The translations under genes were made by a program, and so were the position numbers. This document shows positions 1 through 8,697 of a stretch of 64,000 bases of DNA, one piece after another (position 1 is the first letter of the stretch; every line of letters starts with the position of its first letter). Under the pieces are notes generated by a model, which saw nothing but the letters and a program-made list of their open reading frames with translations, did not search any database and was not told the DNA's origin. The stretch is from Gillisella vitis (GTDB lineage: Bacteria > Pseudomonadota > Alphaproteobacteria > Rhizobiales > Rhizobiaceae), in the NCBI RefSeq assembly GCF_001541345.2, contig NZ_LMVL02000010.1, positions 44,129 to 108,128 of the forward strand, given 5' to 3'.

Positions 1-369
1 CACTTTATGCACAGTCTTCAAGGCTTCGGAGACATTACCAAGCGCGGTCATATGCGGCCAGAGATTGAATTGCTGAAACACCATGCCGATTTTGGAGCGC
101 ACGGCGCGGATCTGGGCGGCAGGCAAGCGTTCGCGCTGACCATCTGTTTTTTCGAAATAGCCAAGTGCTTCACCGCTGACAGTGATCATCCCTTCGCTGG
201 CCTCTTCCAGAAAGGCCATGCAGCGCAATAGCGTGCTCTTGCCAGAGCCGGAAGGGCCAATCAGGCAGGAGACCTTGCCTTCCGGGATCTCCAGATCAAT
301 GTCATTCAACACGGTGTTGGTGCCAAAGCGCTTGACGAGTTTGGAAACGGAAATAGCGGGAAGCGTCAT
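1..369 (-). CDS. Polar amino acid ABC transporter ATP-binding protein (partial)
   Basis: This is the N-terminal 123 residues of an ABC ATPase; the rest lies beyond the left edge. The Walker A motif GPSGSGKST is visible near residue 40, and a Q-loop segment (VFQQFNLWPH) follows near residue 97. Both are typical of the GlnQ/HisP group that powers uptake of polar amino acids at the inner membrane. The ATG at 369 overlaps the stop of the upstream permease gene by four bases (ATGA), which fixes the start and shows translational coupling. With two permeases and a binding protein upstream, it completes a four-gene uptake operon. The substrate cannot be read from the sequence. Confidence 0.93.
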   Translation of the reverse strand, partial: MTLPAISVSKLVKRFGTNTVLNDIDLEIPEGKVSCLIGPSGSGKSTLLRCMAFLEEASEGMITVSGEALGYFEKTDGQRERLPAAQIRAVRSKIGMVFQQFNLWPHMTALGNVSEALKTVHKV

Positions 370-1034
370 GGCGCGGAAAACCTCAATCTGCTCAAACGGG
401 CTTCAGCCTTGCGGGCCGCCCAGGCGGTGGCCTCGACAATGACCCAGTAAATAACGGCCAGCACGAAAATTGCCTCCAGAAAGGCATATTGGGCCGAGCC
501 AATGGCGCTGACGGTGGCGGTGAGTTCGGGAACGGTGATGATCGACAAAACCGCAGATTCCTTCAGAAGAATGATGGCGAGATTGACGCAGGGCGGCAGC
601 ACAATCAGCGCCATTTCCGGCAAGAGAATGCGGCGGATAATTTGGAGCCTGCTCAACCCCAGGCATTCGGCGGCTTCCACATGGCCATGCGGAACAGAAC
701 CATAGCCCGCCCGGAAAATCTCCGAGTAATAGGCGGCGGAGTAGACGGTGAGGCCAATCAACCCGCAAGGGATGGGGTCCAGCGACAGGCCAACATAGGG
801 TCCGCCGTAATAGACGAGGAAAATCTGGATCAGAAACGGTGTGCCGCGCAGCACTTCCACCATCAATCCCAGCGGAATATCCAGAAACCTGCCGCCGTAG
901 CGACGTCCTGTCGCCACGAAAAAGCCGACGAGAATGCCCAGCGCCATGCCAACCACCCAGATCCACAGGGTTGTGAGGGCGCCACTGGCAATCTCCGGCA
1001 GGTGATCGAGAATGACTTTGGGGTCGAAGATCAT
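366..1034 (-). CDS. Polar amino acid ABC transporter permease
   Basis: This 222-residue inner-membrane permease belongs to the HisM/GlnP group. Several hydrophobic segments begin around residues 20-40. The cytoplasmic EAA-type loop that contacts the ATPase is visible (HVEAAECLGLSRLQIIRRI, near residue 120). It would pair with the permease encoded just upstream to form the channel. The ATG at 1034 overlaps the upstream permease stop as ATGA, and its own stop overlaps the ATPase start in the same way, so the three genes are translationally coupled. Length and motifs are normal for the family. Confidence 0.93.
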   Translation of the reverse strand: MIFDPKVILDHLPEIASGALTTLWIWVVGMALGILVGFFVATGRRYGGRFLDIPLGLMVEVLRGTPFLIQIFLVYYGGPYVGLSLDPIPCGLIGLTVYSAAYYSEIFRAGYGSVPHGHVEAAECLGLSRLQIIRRILLPEMALIVLPPCVNLAIILLKESAVLSIITVPELTATVSAIGSAQYAFLEAIFVLAVIYWVIVEATAWAARKAEARLSRLRFSAP

Positions 1035-1672
1035 TTGACCGCTCCCGGCAGGCTACGCTCGGTGATACGGGCGATCATCGCCACGCTCCAGCAGATGAGC
1101 AGATAAATCAGCGCCGCCGATGAAAACAATTCGATGGGCAGATAGGTGGAGGCAGCCAGATCCTGCGCCATGCGGGTCAGTTCGACAATGCCGACGACCG
1201 AGACCAGCGAGGAGGATTTGAGGATCATGATCGCTTCATTGACCAAAGCCGGAAAAGTGAGCCGCAACGCAATGGGCAGTTTGATGCGTAAAAACGTCTG
1301 GCGGCCTGAAAAGCCTGCCATATCGGCAGCTTCCACCAAACCTTTGGGGACACTTTCAAAGCCGCCACGCAGGTTTTCGGCCTGATAGGCAGCGGTGCAG
1401 AGCGACAGGCCAATGATGGCGGCCACCACGCTTGGCACATTGATGCCGATAAAAGGCAAGAGATTGTAAATCAGCAGCAATTGCACCAGCAGCGGCACGC
1501 CGCGAAAGAAGCTGATGAACAGCTTGGTTGGCATTGTATAGAGCCGTTTGCCGGAGAGCATGGCGCCAGACAGGGCAATGGCAATCAAAAAGCCGATGGC
1601 AATCGAAATCACGCTGATGCCCAGCGTCCATCCGGCGGCCTTAACCAGCAGGAAGAAGAGTTTGAATGACAT
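1031..1672 (-). CDS. Polar amino acid ABC transporter permease
   Basis: This second permease subunit of the amino acid transporter has 213 residues from the ATG at 1672. A longer reading frame extends upstream, but the first hydrophobic helix begins right after MSFKLFFLLVKAAG, as expected for HisQ-type permeases. The EAA loop is present (GLVEAADMAGFSGRQTFLRI). It forms a heterodimer with the following permease, to which it is coupled by an ATGA overlap at 1031-1034. The 141-base gap to the binding-protein gene upstream holds a strong hairpin at 1727-1752, which may set different expression levels for the two parts of the operon. Confidence 0.9.
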   Translation of the reverse strand: MSFKLFFLLVKAAGWTLGISVISIAIGFLIAIALSGAMLSGKRLYTMPTKLFISFFRGVPLLVQLLLIYNLLPFIGINVPSVVAAIIGLSLCTAAYQAENLRGGFESVPKGLVEAADMAGFSGRQTFLRIKLPIALRLTFPALVNEAIMILKSSSLVSVVGIVELTRMAQDLAASTYLPIELFSSAALIYLLICWSVAMIARITERSLPGAVK

Positions 1673-1726
1673 GGCACCCCAGTCTCCGCTATTGCGGATC
1701 ACAGTAAATGACAGCGTGTGGGATAC

Positions 1727-1752
1727 CCCCTCTGCCTGGCAAGGCAGAGGGG
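1727..1752 (-). other. Intercistronic hairpin between binding-protein and permease genes
   Basis: A perfect 11-base-pair stem closes a four-base loop (GGCA). No U-run follows on the transcript strand, so it is not a typical intrinsic terminator. In binding-protein transporters such hairpins often protect the upstream message or attenuate downstream expression, which fits its position here. Confidence 0.7.
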
Positions 1753-1813
1753 ACAGACGGCATATCAAGAGATTATATGCTTTTCCAGAGGCAGAGCCTT
1801 AGGGTTCGTCACC

Positions 1814-2641
1814 TCAAAACGCTGGGTCTTTCACGCTATCAGGCGTATCGAACTTGGTGCCAAACCACTTTTCCTGCAATTTTGCCATGCGGCCATCGCT
1901 CTTCATCTTGATGAGTGCGGCATCGACGGCGTCTATCAGGCTGGCATGGTCTGCATCTTTGGTGCCGATAAAGCCGAAATAGCTCTTCTTGCCAAAGGGC
2001 GGCAGCACGACTTCGAAAGCGCCGTTACGCTGCTTGGCGACGAAGGCGATATTGGGGAGCGAATTGGCAACGGCCACGACGCGGCCTGCCGCCATGTCGG
2101 CATAGGCATCGTTGAAGGAGACATATTCACGCACCGCGATCTTTTTCGGCAAGGTGGCCGAAAACTCCTGGAGCTGGGCAAGCTGCGCAGTCGCCTTGCC
2201 AACGCCGACAGCCTTGCCCGCCAGATCTTCAGGTTTGGTGATCGTCTTGTCGCCGGCCTTTTTCAGAATGGCGACCGTGGCTTCGGCAATCGGGGCGGTG
2301 AAGCGATAGCGCTCCATGCGGGCCTTGGTGATGGTGGCGGGGCCAGCGACAATATCGAACTTGCCAGCTTCAAGGCCCGGCAGAACACCATCCCAAGGCA
2401 GGGCGATCCACTCGATCTTCACGCCCAATTCCTTGCCGATTTCTGCAAACATATCGACATTGAGGCCGACATGATCGCCAGCATCGATGAAGTCGAAGGG
2501 CGCAAAGGCGGTTTCCGTTCCGACCTTCAAGGTGCCTGCGGCCTTGATTTTCGTCAGCGCATCCTCGGCATGGGCCGAAAGGCTCGCGCCAAACAACAGG
2601 GCAGCTCCAAGCGCCGCCTTCAGCAACAGTCTTTTCTGCAT
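1814..2641 (-). CDS. Amino acid ABC transporter periplasmic binding protein
   Basis: This 275-residue substrate-binding protein belongs to the polar amino acid family (SBP_bac_3/LAO type). The ATG at 2641 begins a classic Sec signal peptide (MQKRLLLKAALGAALL, cleavage after SAHA) and is preceded by a GGAG ribosome site; in-frame sequence further upstream has no leader character. The mature part starts with the family pattern TLKVGTETAFAPFDF. It delivers substrate in the periplasm to the two downstream permeases. It is the first gene of the operon. Confidence 0.93.
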   Translation of the reverse strand: MQKRLLLKAALGAALLFGASLSAHAEDALTKIKAAGTLKVGTETAFAPFDFIDAGDHVGLNVDMFAEIGKELGVKIEWIALPWDGVLPGLEAGKFDIVAGPATITKARMERYRFTAPIAEATVAILKKAGDKTITKPEDLAGKAVGVGKATAQLAQLQEFSATLPKKIAVREYVSFNDAYADMAAGRVVAVANSLPNIAFVAKQRNGAFEVVLPPFGKKSYFGFIGTKDADHASLIDAVDAALIKMKSDGRMAKLQEKWFGTKFDTPDSVKDPAF

Positions 2642-2850
2642 CACGATTTCTCCAGTTGCCCGCAACCCGGCGATCTCTCGTACCGGTGCAATTCCCCTCA
2701 GCCGTTTCTCGGCCATTTGACTATACAAATAGAGCGGGGAAGGGGGCTGCTGTCAATGATATTGTGCGGAAAATGAGCGTGCTTATTTTCTAAGCAGATC
2801 TTTGGCTGGAGTCGAGGCGAATCCGCCCCTTTTTCCAGGAAATTGCTAGT

Positions 2851-3486
2851 TTACGGGATGGCGACGATATCAACACTGATATCAGCGGGCCGGGATGCTT
2901 CGATCACCAATCTGCCATTCGGCAGGTCGTTGCCATTCAATTTCCAGGCGATTGCGGCCTCGTCCAGTCCGTAATGAACCCAACGGTCACGTAGGCGCTG
3001 TTCCAGCACCTCCAGCGGTGGGCCGACGAAGACCGTCAGGTCGAAGCAGCTTTGCAGGCGGGTCCAGGGCGCGCGATCCAGAAGCAGGTAATTGCCCTCG
3101 ACCAGAATGAAGCGGGTTTCCGGCGCAATTGGCCGGGCCGAGGCAATCGCCAGTTCGCGGTCGCGGTCAAAGACCGGTACGAGAACCTCCTCGTCGCCAG
3201 CCTTTACCGCCGTGACGATGTCGAGAAAACCACGCACGTCAAAGGTTTCCGGTGCGCCTTTGCGCTTCAGCAGGCCGCGCTGTTCGAGAATGCCATTGTC
3301 CATGTGAAATCCGTCCATCGGCAGGATTTCCGCAGTTTCGCCATGCGCAATCAGCGCCTCGCGCAAGGCGTCCGAAAGGGTTGACTTGCCCGCGCCTGGC
3401 GGTCCGGCAATGGCGATCATGAAACGGCTGGCCTCTTGGGCCAGCCGGAAGATCTCGTCTGTCAGCGAGGAGACGGAAACCGTCAT
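2851..3486 (-). CDS. frcK: FrcK-like P-loop kinase of the fructose transport operon
   Basis: This 211-residue P-loop kinase belongs to the uridine kinase/pantothenate kinase-like group. Walker A (GPPGAGKST) is at about residues 28-36, and a DGFHMDN segment typical of this group follows. The ATG at 3486 overlaps the frcA stop as ATGA; the longer upstream frame would lie inside frcA. In Sinorhizobium meliloti the equivalent gene is the last of frcBCAK, and its product is a predicted kinase whose substrate was not settled as far as I know. Position and sequence match that arrangement; the phosphorylated substrate is not shown by the sequence. Confidence 0.85.
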   Translation of the reverse strand: MTVSVSSLTDEIFRLAQEASRFMIAIAGPPGAGKSTLSDALREALIAHGETAEILPMDGFHMDNGILEQRGLLKRKGAPETFDVRGFLDIVTAVKAGDEEVLVPVFDRDRELAIASARPIAPETRFILVEGNYLLLDRAPWTRLQSCFDLTVFVGPPLEVLEQRLRDRWVHYGLDEAAIAWKLNGNDLPNGRLVIEASRPADISVDIVAIP

Positions 3487-4265
3487 GCGGCAATCGCTTC
3501 CGCTGGGGCTTCCTTCGCGCCCGTCATGAAGGCAACGGCATCCGACATGGTGTAATCCTTCGGATTGATCACGCAAAGACGCTTGCCAAGCCGGTGGATA
3601 TGGATTCGGTCAGCCACTTCGAACACATGTGGCATATTGTGCGAGATCAAAACGATCGGCATGCCACGCGAACGCACGTCCTGGATCAACTCTAGCACAC
3701 GGCGGCTTTCCTTGACGCCGAGCGCCGCCGTCGGTTCGTCGAGGATAACCACCTTGGAACCAAAGGCTGCGGCACGGGCCACGGCCACACCCTGCCGCTG
3801 ACCACCCGAGAGGGTTTCCACCGCCTGATTGATGTTCTGGATGGTCATCAGGCCCAGCTCGGACAGCTTGTCGCGGGCGAATTTTTCCATCGCTGGTTTG
3901 TCGAGGGCGCGGAAGACCTTGCCCATGATGCCCGGCTTGCGCATTTCGCGGCCGAGGAACATGTTGTCGGCAATCGACAGAGCCGGCGACAGGGCCAAAT
4001 TCTGATAGACGGTTTCAATCCCCGCCTTGCGGGCATCAATCGGTGAACGGAAATTGATGGTCTTGCCTTCCAGCTTGATCTCGCCTTCGTCCGGTGTCAC
4101 GGCACCGGAAATAGCCTTGATCAACGAGGATTTGCCAGCGCCGTTGTCACCGATGACTGCGAGGATTTCGCCCGGATAGAGATCAAAATCGGCGTTGTCG
4201 AGGGCGGTCACCCGGCCATAGCGCTTGACGAGGCCACGGGCGGTGAGAATGGGTTCTTGTGCCAT
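3483..4265 (-). CDS. frcA: Sugar (fructose-type) ABC transporter ATP-binding protein
   Basis: This 260-residue ABC ATPase energises sugar uptake. Walker A is GDNGAGKSS, the ABC signature is TLSGGQRQ and Walker B is KVVILDEPTAAL. It carries a single nucleotide-binding domain, unlike RbsA or XylG, which carry two, and this matches FrcA. The ATG at 4265 shares one base with the frcC stop (TAATG) and is chosen over an upstream in-frame ATG inside frcC. It lies between the permease and the kinase gene, with overlaps on both sides. Confidence 0.92.
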   Translation of the reverse strand: MAQEPILTARGLVKRYGRVTALDNADFDLYPGEILAVIGDNGAGKSSLIKAISGAVTPDEGEIKLEGKTINFRSPIDARKAGIETVYQNLALSPALSIADNMFLGREMRKPGIMGKVFRALDKPAMEKFARDKLSELGLMTIQNINQAVETLSGGQRQGVAVARAAAFGSKVVILDEPTAALGVKESRRVLELIQDVRSRGMPIVLISHNMPHVFEVADRIHIHRLGKRLCVINPKDYTMSDAVAFMTGAKEAPAEAIAA

Positions 4266-5347
4266 TAGCCAGCTACCTTTCTGATCCATTGGTCAATTGC
4301 GACGGCGGCAATGATCAGCACGCCAATCAGCATATAGGTCCATTGCGGGTCGGTGCCGGCCATGCGCAGGCCAAGCTGGAATACGCCGACGATCAACGCT
4401 CCAAACAGCATGCCCATGATGGAACCACGGCCACCAAACAGCGACATGCCGCCAATGACCACTGCGGTGATGGATTCGATATTGGCAAACTGGCCAGCTG
4501 TTGGCGAAACCGAGCCGATACGGCCAATCATCGCCCAGCCACCCAGCGCACAGATCAGGCCGGCAAGCGTGTAGACGGAAATCAGCATGCGCTTGACATT
4601 GACGCCAGACAATTCCGCTGCATCCGGATCATCGCCGACTGCATAGAGATGACGGCCCCAGGCGGTGTTGTTCAAGACATACCAGAGAACGGCGACCAGA
4701 AGGGCGAGCGCGATCACACCATAAGTCAGGACGGCGCCGCCCAGCTTAAAGCTTTGACCAAAATATTGCAGGATGGGCGCATTGGTGCCCAGATCTTGCG
4801 AGCGGATTGTCTCGTTGCCGGAATATAGGAAGTTGGCTGCCAGCACGATTTGCCACATGCCGAGCGTGACAATGAAGGGTGGCAGCTTGACGCGGGCCAC
4901 CAGCACGCCGTTGATGAAACCGCAAATGCCACCGACGGCAAAGCCGCACAGCACGGCAAGTGGGCCAGGCACGCCATAGTGAACGGCAAATTGCCCCATG
5001 ACAACAGACGACAACACCATGATGGCGCCCACCGACAGGTCGATACCAGCGGTCAGGATGATCAGGGTCTGGGCTGCACCGATAATGCCGGTAATGGCAA
5101 CCTGCTGCAAAATCAGCGTCAGGGCAAAGGGCGAAAAGAACTTGCCGCCCAGAATGGCACCGAAAGCGATCAGCGACAGGATGAGTACGATCAACGGCAC
5201 GGCAGCCGGGCTGGAATGCAGGAAATGCTGAAACTTCTGCAATGGCGTCTTGTCGTTAGTATCGAACTGCGCGACCGCAGTAGCACTGCCCGACAGCACA
5301 TTCTCGTATTCAAGATGAGGTTTGGTGGCGGCTTTTGGCTCGCTCAT
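4265..5347 (-). CDS. frcC: Sugar (fructose-type) ABC transporter permease
   Basis: This 360-residue inner-membrane permease belongs to the BPD_transp_2 (RbsC-like) family, with about ten hydrophobic segments. A roughly 55-residue hydrophilic N-terminus precedes the first one. The family segment GIDLSVGAIMVLSS is visible after the second helix. The ATG at 5347 is preceded by a strong GGAGGAAAG ribosome site, which decides against the upstream in-frame ATG. It follows frcB after about 195 bases that contain a hairpin, and overlaps frcA by one base. Confidence 0.93.
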   Translation of the reverse strand: MSEPKAATKPHLEYENVLSGSATAVAQFDTNDKTPLQKFQHFLHSSPAAVPLIVLILSLIAFGAILGGKFFSPFALTLILQQVAITGIIGAAQTLIILTAGIDLSVGAIMVLSSVVMGQFAVHYGVPGPLAVLCGFAVGGICGFINGVLVARVKLPPFIVTLGMWQIVLAANFLYSGNETIRSQDLGTNAPILQYFGQSFKLGGAVLTYGVIALALLVAVLWYVLNNTAWGRHLYAVGDDPDAAELSGVNVKRMLISVYTLAGLICALGGWAMIGRIGSVSPTAGQFANIESITAVVIGGMSLFGGRGSIMGMLFGALIVGVFQLGLRMAGTDPQWTYMLIGVLIIAAVAIDQWIRKVAG

Positions 5348-5504
5348 CGGCTTTCCTCCCGTGGACCTCTTCTGAGGCTTGAGGGCCGGGCTGGACCGTG
5401 GCACCAATTGCCGACGGCCGCCTGCGGCATTGTAGAATTTGTGCATTCAACCTAAGGATTTATATTTTGCCTTGGTTGCAGAACGCGCTTACCAGAAGGG
5501 CGGC

Positions 5505-5528
5505 CTGAGCCGCCCTTCCGATGCAATA
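5505..5528 (-). other. Intercistronic hairpin between frcB and frcC
   Basis: A perfect 10-base-pair GC-rich stem with a CTGA loop (TCAG on the transcript) lies 13 bases downstream of the frcB stop. No run of U follows directly. It probably raises the binding-protein message relative to permease, ATPase and kinase. Confidence 0.7.
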
Positions 5529-5541
5529 TTTCAAGAGCCAA

Positions 5542-6567
5542 TCAACCCCAGCACTTCTTCAGGCCTTCAGCCACGTCGATCGAAGGCACGCCCTTGGCAG
5601 CTTTGTCGGTGACGAGCGAAACGCCTGTGTCAAAGAAGTCCTTGCCAGCGGTTGGCTTTGGCTTTTCGCCAGAGTCAGCAAACTTCTTGATGGCTTCGAT
5701 GCCGAGAGCCGCCATCATCAGCGGATACTGCTGCGAGGTCGCGCCGATGACGCCTTCCTTGACGTTCTTCACGCCCGGGCAGCCGCCGTCAACCGACACG
5801 ATCAGCACGTCCTTCTGCTTGCCAACAGCCTTGAGGGCTTCATAGGCACCGGCAGCGGCTGGCTCGTTGATGGTGTGAACGACGTTGATGTTCGGGTTTT
5901 TCTGAAGAAGATTTTCCATGGCCGTACGGCCACCTTCTTCGTTGCCGTTGGTGATGTCATGGCCAACGATGCGTGGATCGGTTTCATCACCAATCTTGGT
6001 CGGGTCCTTCGGATCGATGCCGAAGCCGATCATGAAGCCTTGGTCACGCATAACGTCAACTGATGGCTGGGCAGGGGTGAGGTCGAGGAAAGCAACCTTT
6101 GCATCCTTGGCCTTATCGCCCAAAGTTGCAGCAGCCCACTGACCAATCAGCTTGCCAGCCAGCAGGTTGTCGGTTGCGAACGTTGCGTCAGCAGCATTGA
6201 CCGGATCAAGCGGGGTGTCGAGCGCGATGACCAGAAGGCCAGCATCGCGGGCTTCCTTGACGGCAGGCACAATGCCCTTGGTGTCGGAGGCGGTGATCAG
6301 GATACCCTTGGCACCATCGGCAATGCAGGTCTCAATCGCTGCAACCTGGCTTTCGCTGTCGCCGTCGATCTTGCCGGCATAGGACTTCAGCGTAACGCCC
6401 AGTTCCTTGGCCTTGGCGGATGCGCCTTCCTTCATCTTGACGAAGAATGGATTGGTATCGGTTTTGGTGATCAGGCAGGCTGACACGTCAGCGGCCTGTG
6501 CACCTGTCGAAAAGACAACGCCAAGAGCCAGGGCGCCAAGCGTGGCGCCAATCAAATTGGTCTTCAT
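5542..6567 (-). CDS. frcB: Sugar (fructose-type) ABC transporter periplasmic binding protein
   Basis: This 341-residue periplasmic sugar-binding protein belongs to the Peripla_BP_4 (RbsB/FrcB) family. A signal peptide is visible at residues 1-25 (ending GAQAADVSA). The mature protein shows the usual start ACLITKTDTNPFF and a sugar-pocket segment ALDTPLDP. The ATG at 6567 follows a GGGAGGATT ribosome site. It is the first gene of the operon, divergent from a ROK regulator. Fructose as substrate is inferred from the FrcBCAK gene order, not from binding residues; ribose- or tagatose-type sugars remain possible. Confidence 0.9.
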   Translation of the reverse strand: MKTNLIGATLGALALGVVFSTGAQAADVSACLITKTDTNPFFVKMKEGASAKAKELGVTLKSYAGKIDGDSESQVAAIETCIADGAKGILITASDTKGIVPAVKEARDAGLLVIALDTPLDPVNAADATFATDNLLAGKLIGQWAAATLGDKAKDAKVAFLDLTPAQPSVDVMRDQGFMIGFGIDPKDPTKIGDETDPRIVGHDITNGNEEGGRTAMENLLQKNPNINVVHTINEPAAAGAYEALKAVGKQKDVLIVSVDGGCPGVKNVKEGVIGATSQQYPLMMAALGIEAIKKFADSGEKPKPTAGKDFFDTGVSLVTDKAAKGVPSIDVAEGLKKCWG

Positions 6568-6919
6568 ATGAATCCTCCCAAGGACAAAGATAAACGCACC
6601 CTCTCAAGGGGCCGTCCGGTTCGCATGGTCCATCACCTCTCCCGTGTTGGCCCCCCATGCTTCCTGCCTCAAGAAAACACTATTCCAAATGCCTGTCAAT
6701 AAATAAATCGAGTTGAATTATTAATCCACTGTGGCATGCTTGGCGCGGCCCTGGACTTGTCGGGAGGAGCCTGGATCAGGCGGATACAGGTCAGGACACA
6801 GCAGCAGAATGGTTGCCGGATCAGGATCGTAACGATTGGTCTGTCCGGTCGAAAGTGAAGGAATTCCTGTTCAGTCGACGCTGGATGCAGTCGGGCGGGG
6901 CAGGATGGGAGGATAATGG
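6568..6919. promoter_or_regulatory. Divergent intergenic region between frcB and the ROK regulator
   Basis: This 352-base gap must hold the promoters for frcB (leftward) and the regulator (rightward). An AT-rich patch at about 6698-6724 has opposed AATAA and TTATT ends and is a loose candidate for a ROK operator, since NagC/Mlc-type operators are AT-rich inverted repeats. The exact promoter elements are not clear. Confidence 0.45.
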
Positions 6920-8149
6920 ATGACAGAGGGACTGAATGCGGGCCTGATAGCGCCGCCCGCGGCCCTCGAGACAAGCGGCGGGGCCAATCAGATTGGCGTG
7001 CGCGCTTATAACGAGCGGCTGGTCATGTCGCTGGTGCGCCGGCACGGCAGCCTGTCGAAGGCGGAAATTGCCCGGCGTAGCGGTCTCTCGGCCCAGACGG
7101 TCACGGTGATCATGCGCGTGCTGGAGCGTGAAAAGCTGCTGGTGCGCGGTGAGCCGGTGCGCGGACGCGTCGGCCAGCCGTCGGTGCCGATGCGGCTCAA
7201 TCCGGATGCGGTCTATTCGTTCGGGGTCAAGATCGGAAGACGCAGTGCCAACCTGGTGCTGATGGATTTCGTCGGCACGATTCGCCATGAGGTGCGGCGC
7301 ACCTATCCCTATCCGATGCCGGGCCTGCTTTTGGATTTCATCGTCGGCGGCATTTCCGATATTGAGGGCAGGCTTTCCGTCGCTGAGCGGGCGCGAATTG
7401 CCGGTGTGGGCATCGCAGCCCCGTTCGAACTGTGGAGCTGGGCGGAAGAGACCGGCGCGCCATCAGAGGAAATGGATGTCTGGCGCGATACCGATCTGAA
7501 AGCCGATGTCGCAGCCCGGATTGGTTATCCGGTCTTCATCCAGAACGATGCGACCAGCGCCTGTGCTGCCGAACTGGTGTTCGGGGTCGGGCCGCACTAT
7601 CCGGATTTCGTCTATTTCTTCCTCGGCTCCTTTGTTGGCGGCGGCATTGTGCTGAATTCCTCGCTGTTTTCCGGGCGCACCGGCACAGCTGGCGCGGTTG
7701 GGCCGCTGCCGGTGCAAAGGCGCGATGGCAAAACCGTCCAGCTTTTGAAAATTGCGTCGATTTTCGTCTTGGAAAACCTGCTGCGCGACTATGGACAGGA
7801 CAGCCAGTCCCTGTGGTATTCGCCGAGCGACTGGGTGGACTATGGCGAGCCGCTGGAGATCTGGATCCGCGATACCGCCGCGGCGCTCGCCCAAGCGATT
7901 GTGGCGGCGGCATCGATCATCGACTTTTCCGCCGCCGTCATCGATGGCGGTTTTCCGCAATGGGTGCGCCAGCGTCTGGTCGTCGCCATACAGGAAGCGG
8001 CGCGTGATCTCGACCTCCAGGGCGTATTGATGCCCGAGATCGTCGAAGGCGCCGTGGGTCATCAGGCGCGGTCGGTTGGCGGTGCCAGCCTGCCGCTGTT
8101 TTCCCGTTATCTTTTGGATCAGAATGTGTTGTTCAAGGAGTTACTGTAA
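6920..8149 (+). CDS. ROK family transcriptional regulator of the sugar operon
   Basis: This 409-residue protein combines an N-terminal winged helix-turn-helix (about residues 35-90, LSKAEIARRSGLSAQTVTVI) with a ROK sugar-kinase-like domain. It is therefore a regulator of the NagC/XylR type. The kinase-like part shows a glycine-rich stretch (GSFVGGGIVLNSSLFSG) but not a clear full zinc cysteine cluster. The ATG at 6920 has a GGAGGATAA ribosome site. It diverges from frcB and is followed without a gap by a mutarotase gene, so it probably represses or activates the fructose-type operon in response to sugar. Confidence 0.9.
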   Translation: MTEGLNAGLIAPPAALETSGGANQIGVRAYNERLVMSLVRRHGSLSKAEIARRSGLSAQTVTVIMRVLEREKLLVRGEPVRGRVGQPSVPMRLNPDAVYSFGVKIGRRSANLVLMDFVGTIRHEVRRTYPYPMPGLLLDFIVGGISDIEGRLSVAERARIAGVGIAAPFELWSWAEETGAPSEEMDVWRDTDLKADVAARIGYPVFIQNDATSACAAELVFGVGPHYPDFVYFFLGSFVGGGIVLNSSLFSGRTGTAGAVGPLPVQRRDGKTVQLLKIASIFVLENLLRDYGQDSQSLWYSPSDWVDYGEPLEIWIRDTAAALAQAIVAAASIIDFSAAVIDGGFPQWVRQRLVVAIQEAARDLDLQGVLMPEIVEGAVGHQARSVGGASLPLFSRYLLDQNVLFKELL

Positions 8150-8581
8150 ATGCTGAAGGGTCTTAACCCCATTCTCAATCCCGAATTGCTGGCCACCCTG
8201 CGGGCCATGGGGCATGGCGATGAAATCGCCATTGTCGATGGCAATTACCCCGGTCTTGAACATGCAAAGCGGCTGGTACGGCTGGATGGGCTCGGCCTTA
8301 TTCCGGTGCTGGATGCCATTCTCTCGGTTCTGCCAATCGACGATTTCGTGCCGGAAGCGATTTTCCGCTCCACCGTCGGCAAGGATCGCGATGCGCTAGA
8401 CCCGGTTCATGCGGAAATCATCGCCTGCTGCGCCGCCCATGAGCCAAAACAGCCGGTCGTCCCGCTGCTGGGGCCGGATTTTTATCCCCGCGTCAAAGCG
8501 GCCCATACAGTTGTGCAAACTGGCGAACCCCGCCTTTATGCCAATGTCATTCTTAAGAAAGGCGTGATATATCCGCAATAA
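8150..8581 (+). CDS. RbsD/FucU family sugar mutarotase
   Basis: This 143-residue protein belongs to the RbsD/FucU family, which interconverts anomers of sugars such as fucose or ribose in the cytoplasm. The family motif GHGDEIAIVDGNYPG lies at about residues 21-35 and includes the conserved His and Asp. The length fits FucU. Its ATG follows directly after the regulator's TAA, so the two are one transcript. Its place beside a monosaccharide ABC operon suggests that it speeds conversion of the imported anomer. FucU is the closer match, but the substrate is uncertain. Confidence 0.87.
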   Translation: MLKGLNPILNPELLATLRAMGHGDEIAIVDGNYPGLEHAKRLVRLDGLGLIPVLDAILSVLPIDDFVPEAIFRSTVGKDRDALDPVHAEIIACCAAHEPKQPVVPLLGPDFYPRVKAAHTVVQTGEPRLYANVILKKGVIYPQ

Positions 8582-8660
8582 CCTCTGATTGTGGCAGTCG
8601 CACTGGCGGACCTGCGGCTGCAAAGGGCGAAAGGCTCTGGATGAGGTTTTGAGGTAGATG

Positions 8661-8691
8661 AGGCCGTGCGGGGCTTCCTGCACGGCCTTTT
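8661..8691 (+). terminator. Intrinsic terminator after the mutarotase gene
   Basis: A nine-base-pair stem (AGGCCGTGC with its complement) with a ten-base loop is followed by TTTT. It ends the regulator-mutarotase transcript just before the stop of the convergent SDR gene. Confidence 0.75.
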
Positions 8692-8697
8692 CCGCGC

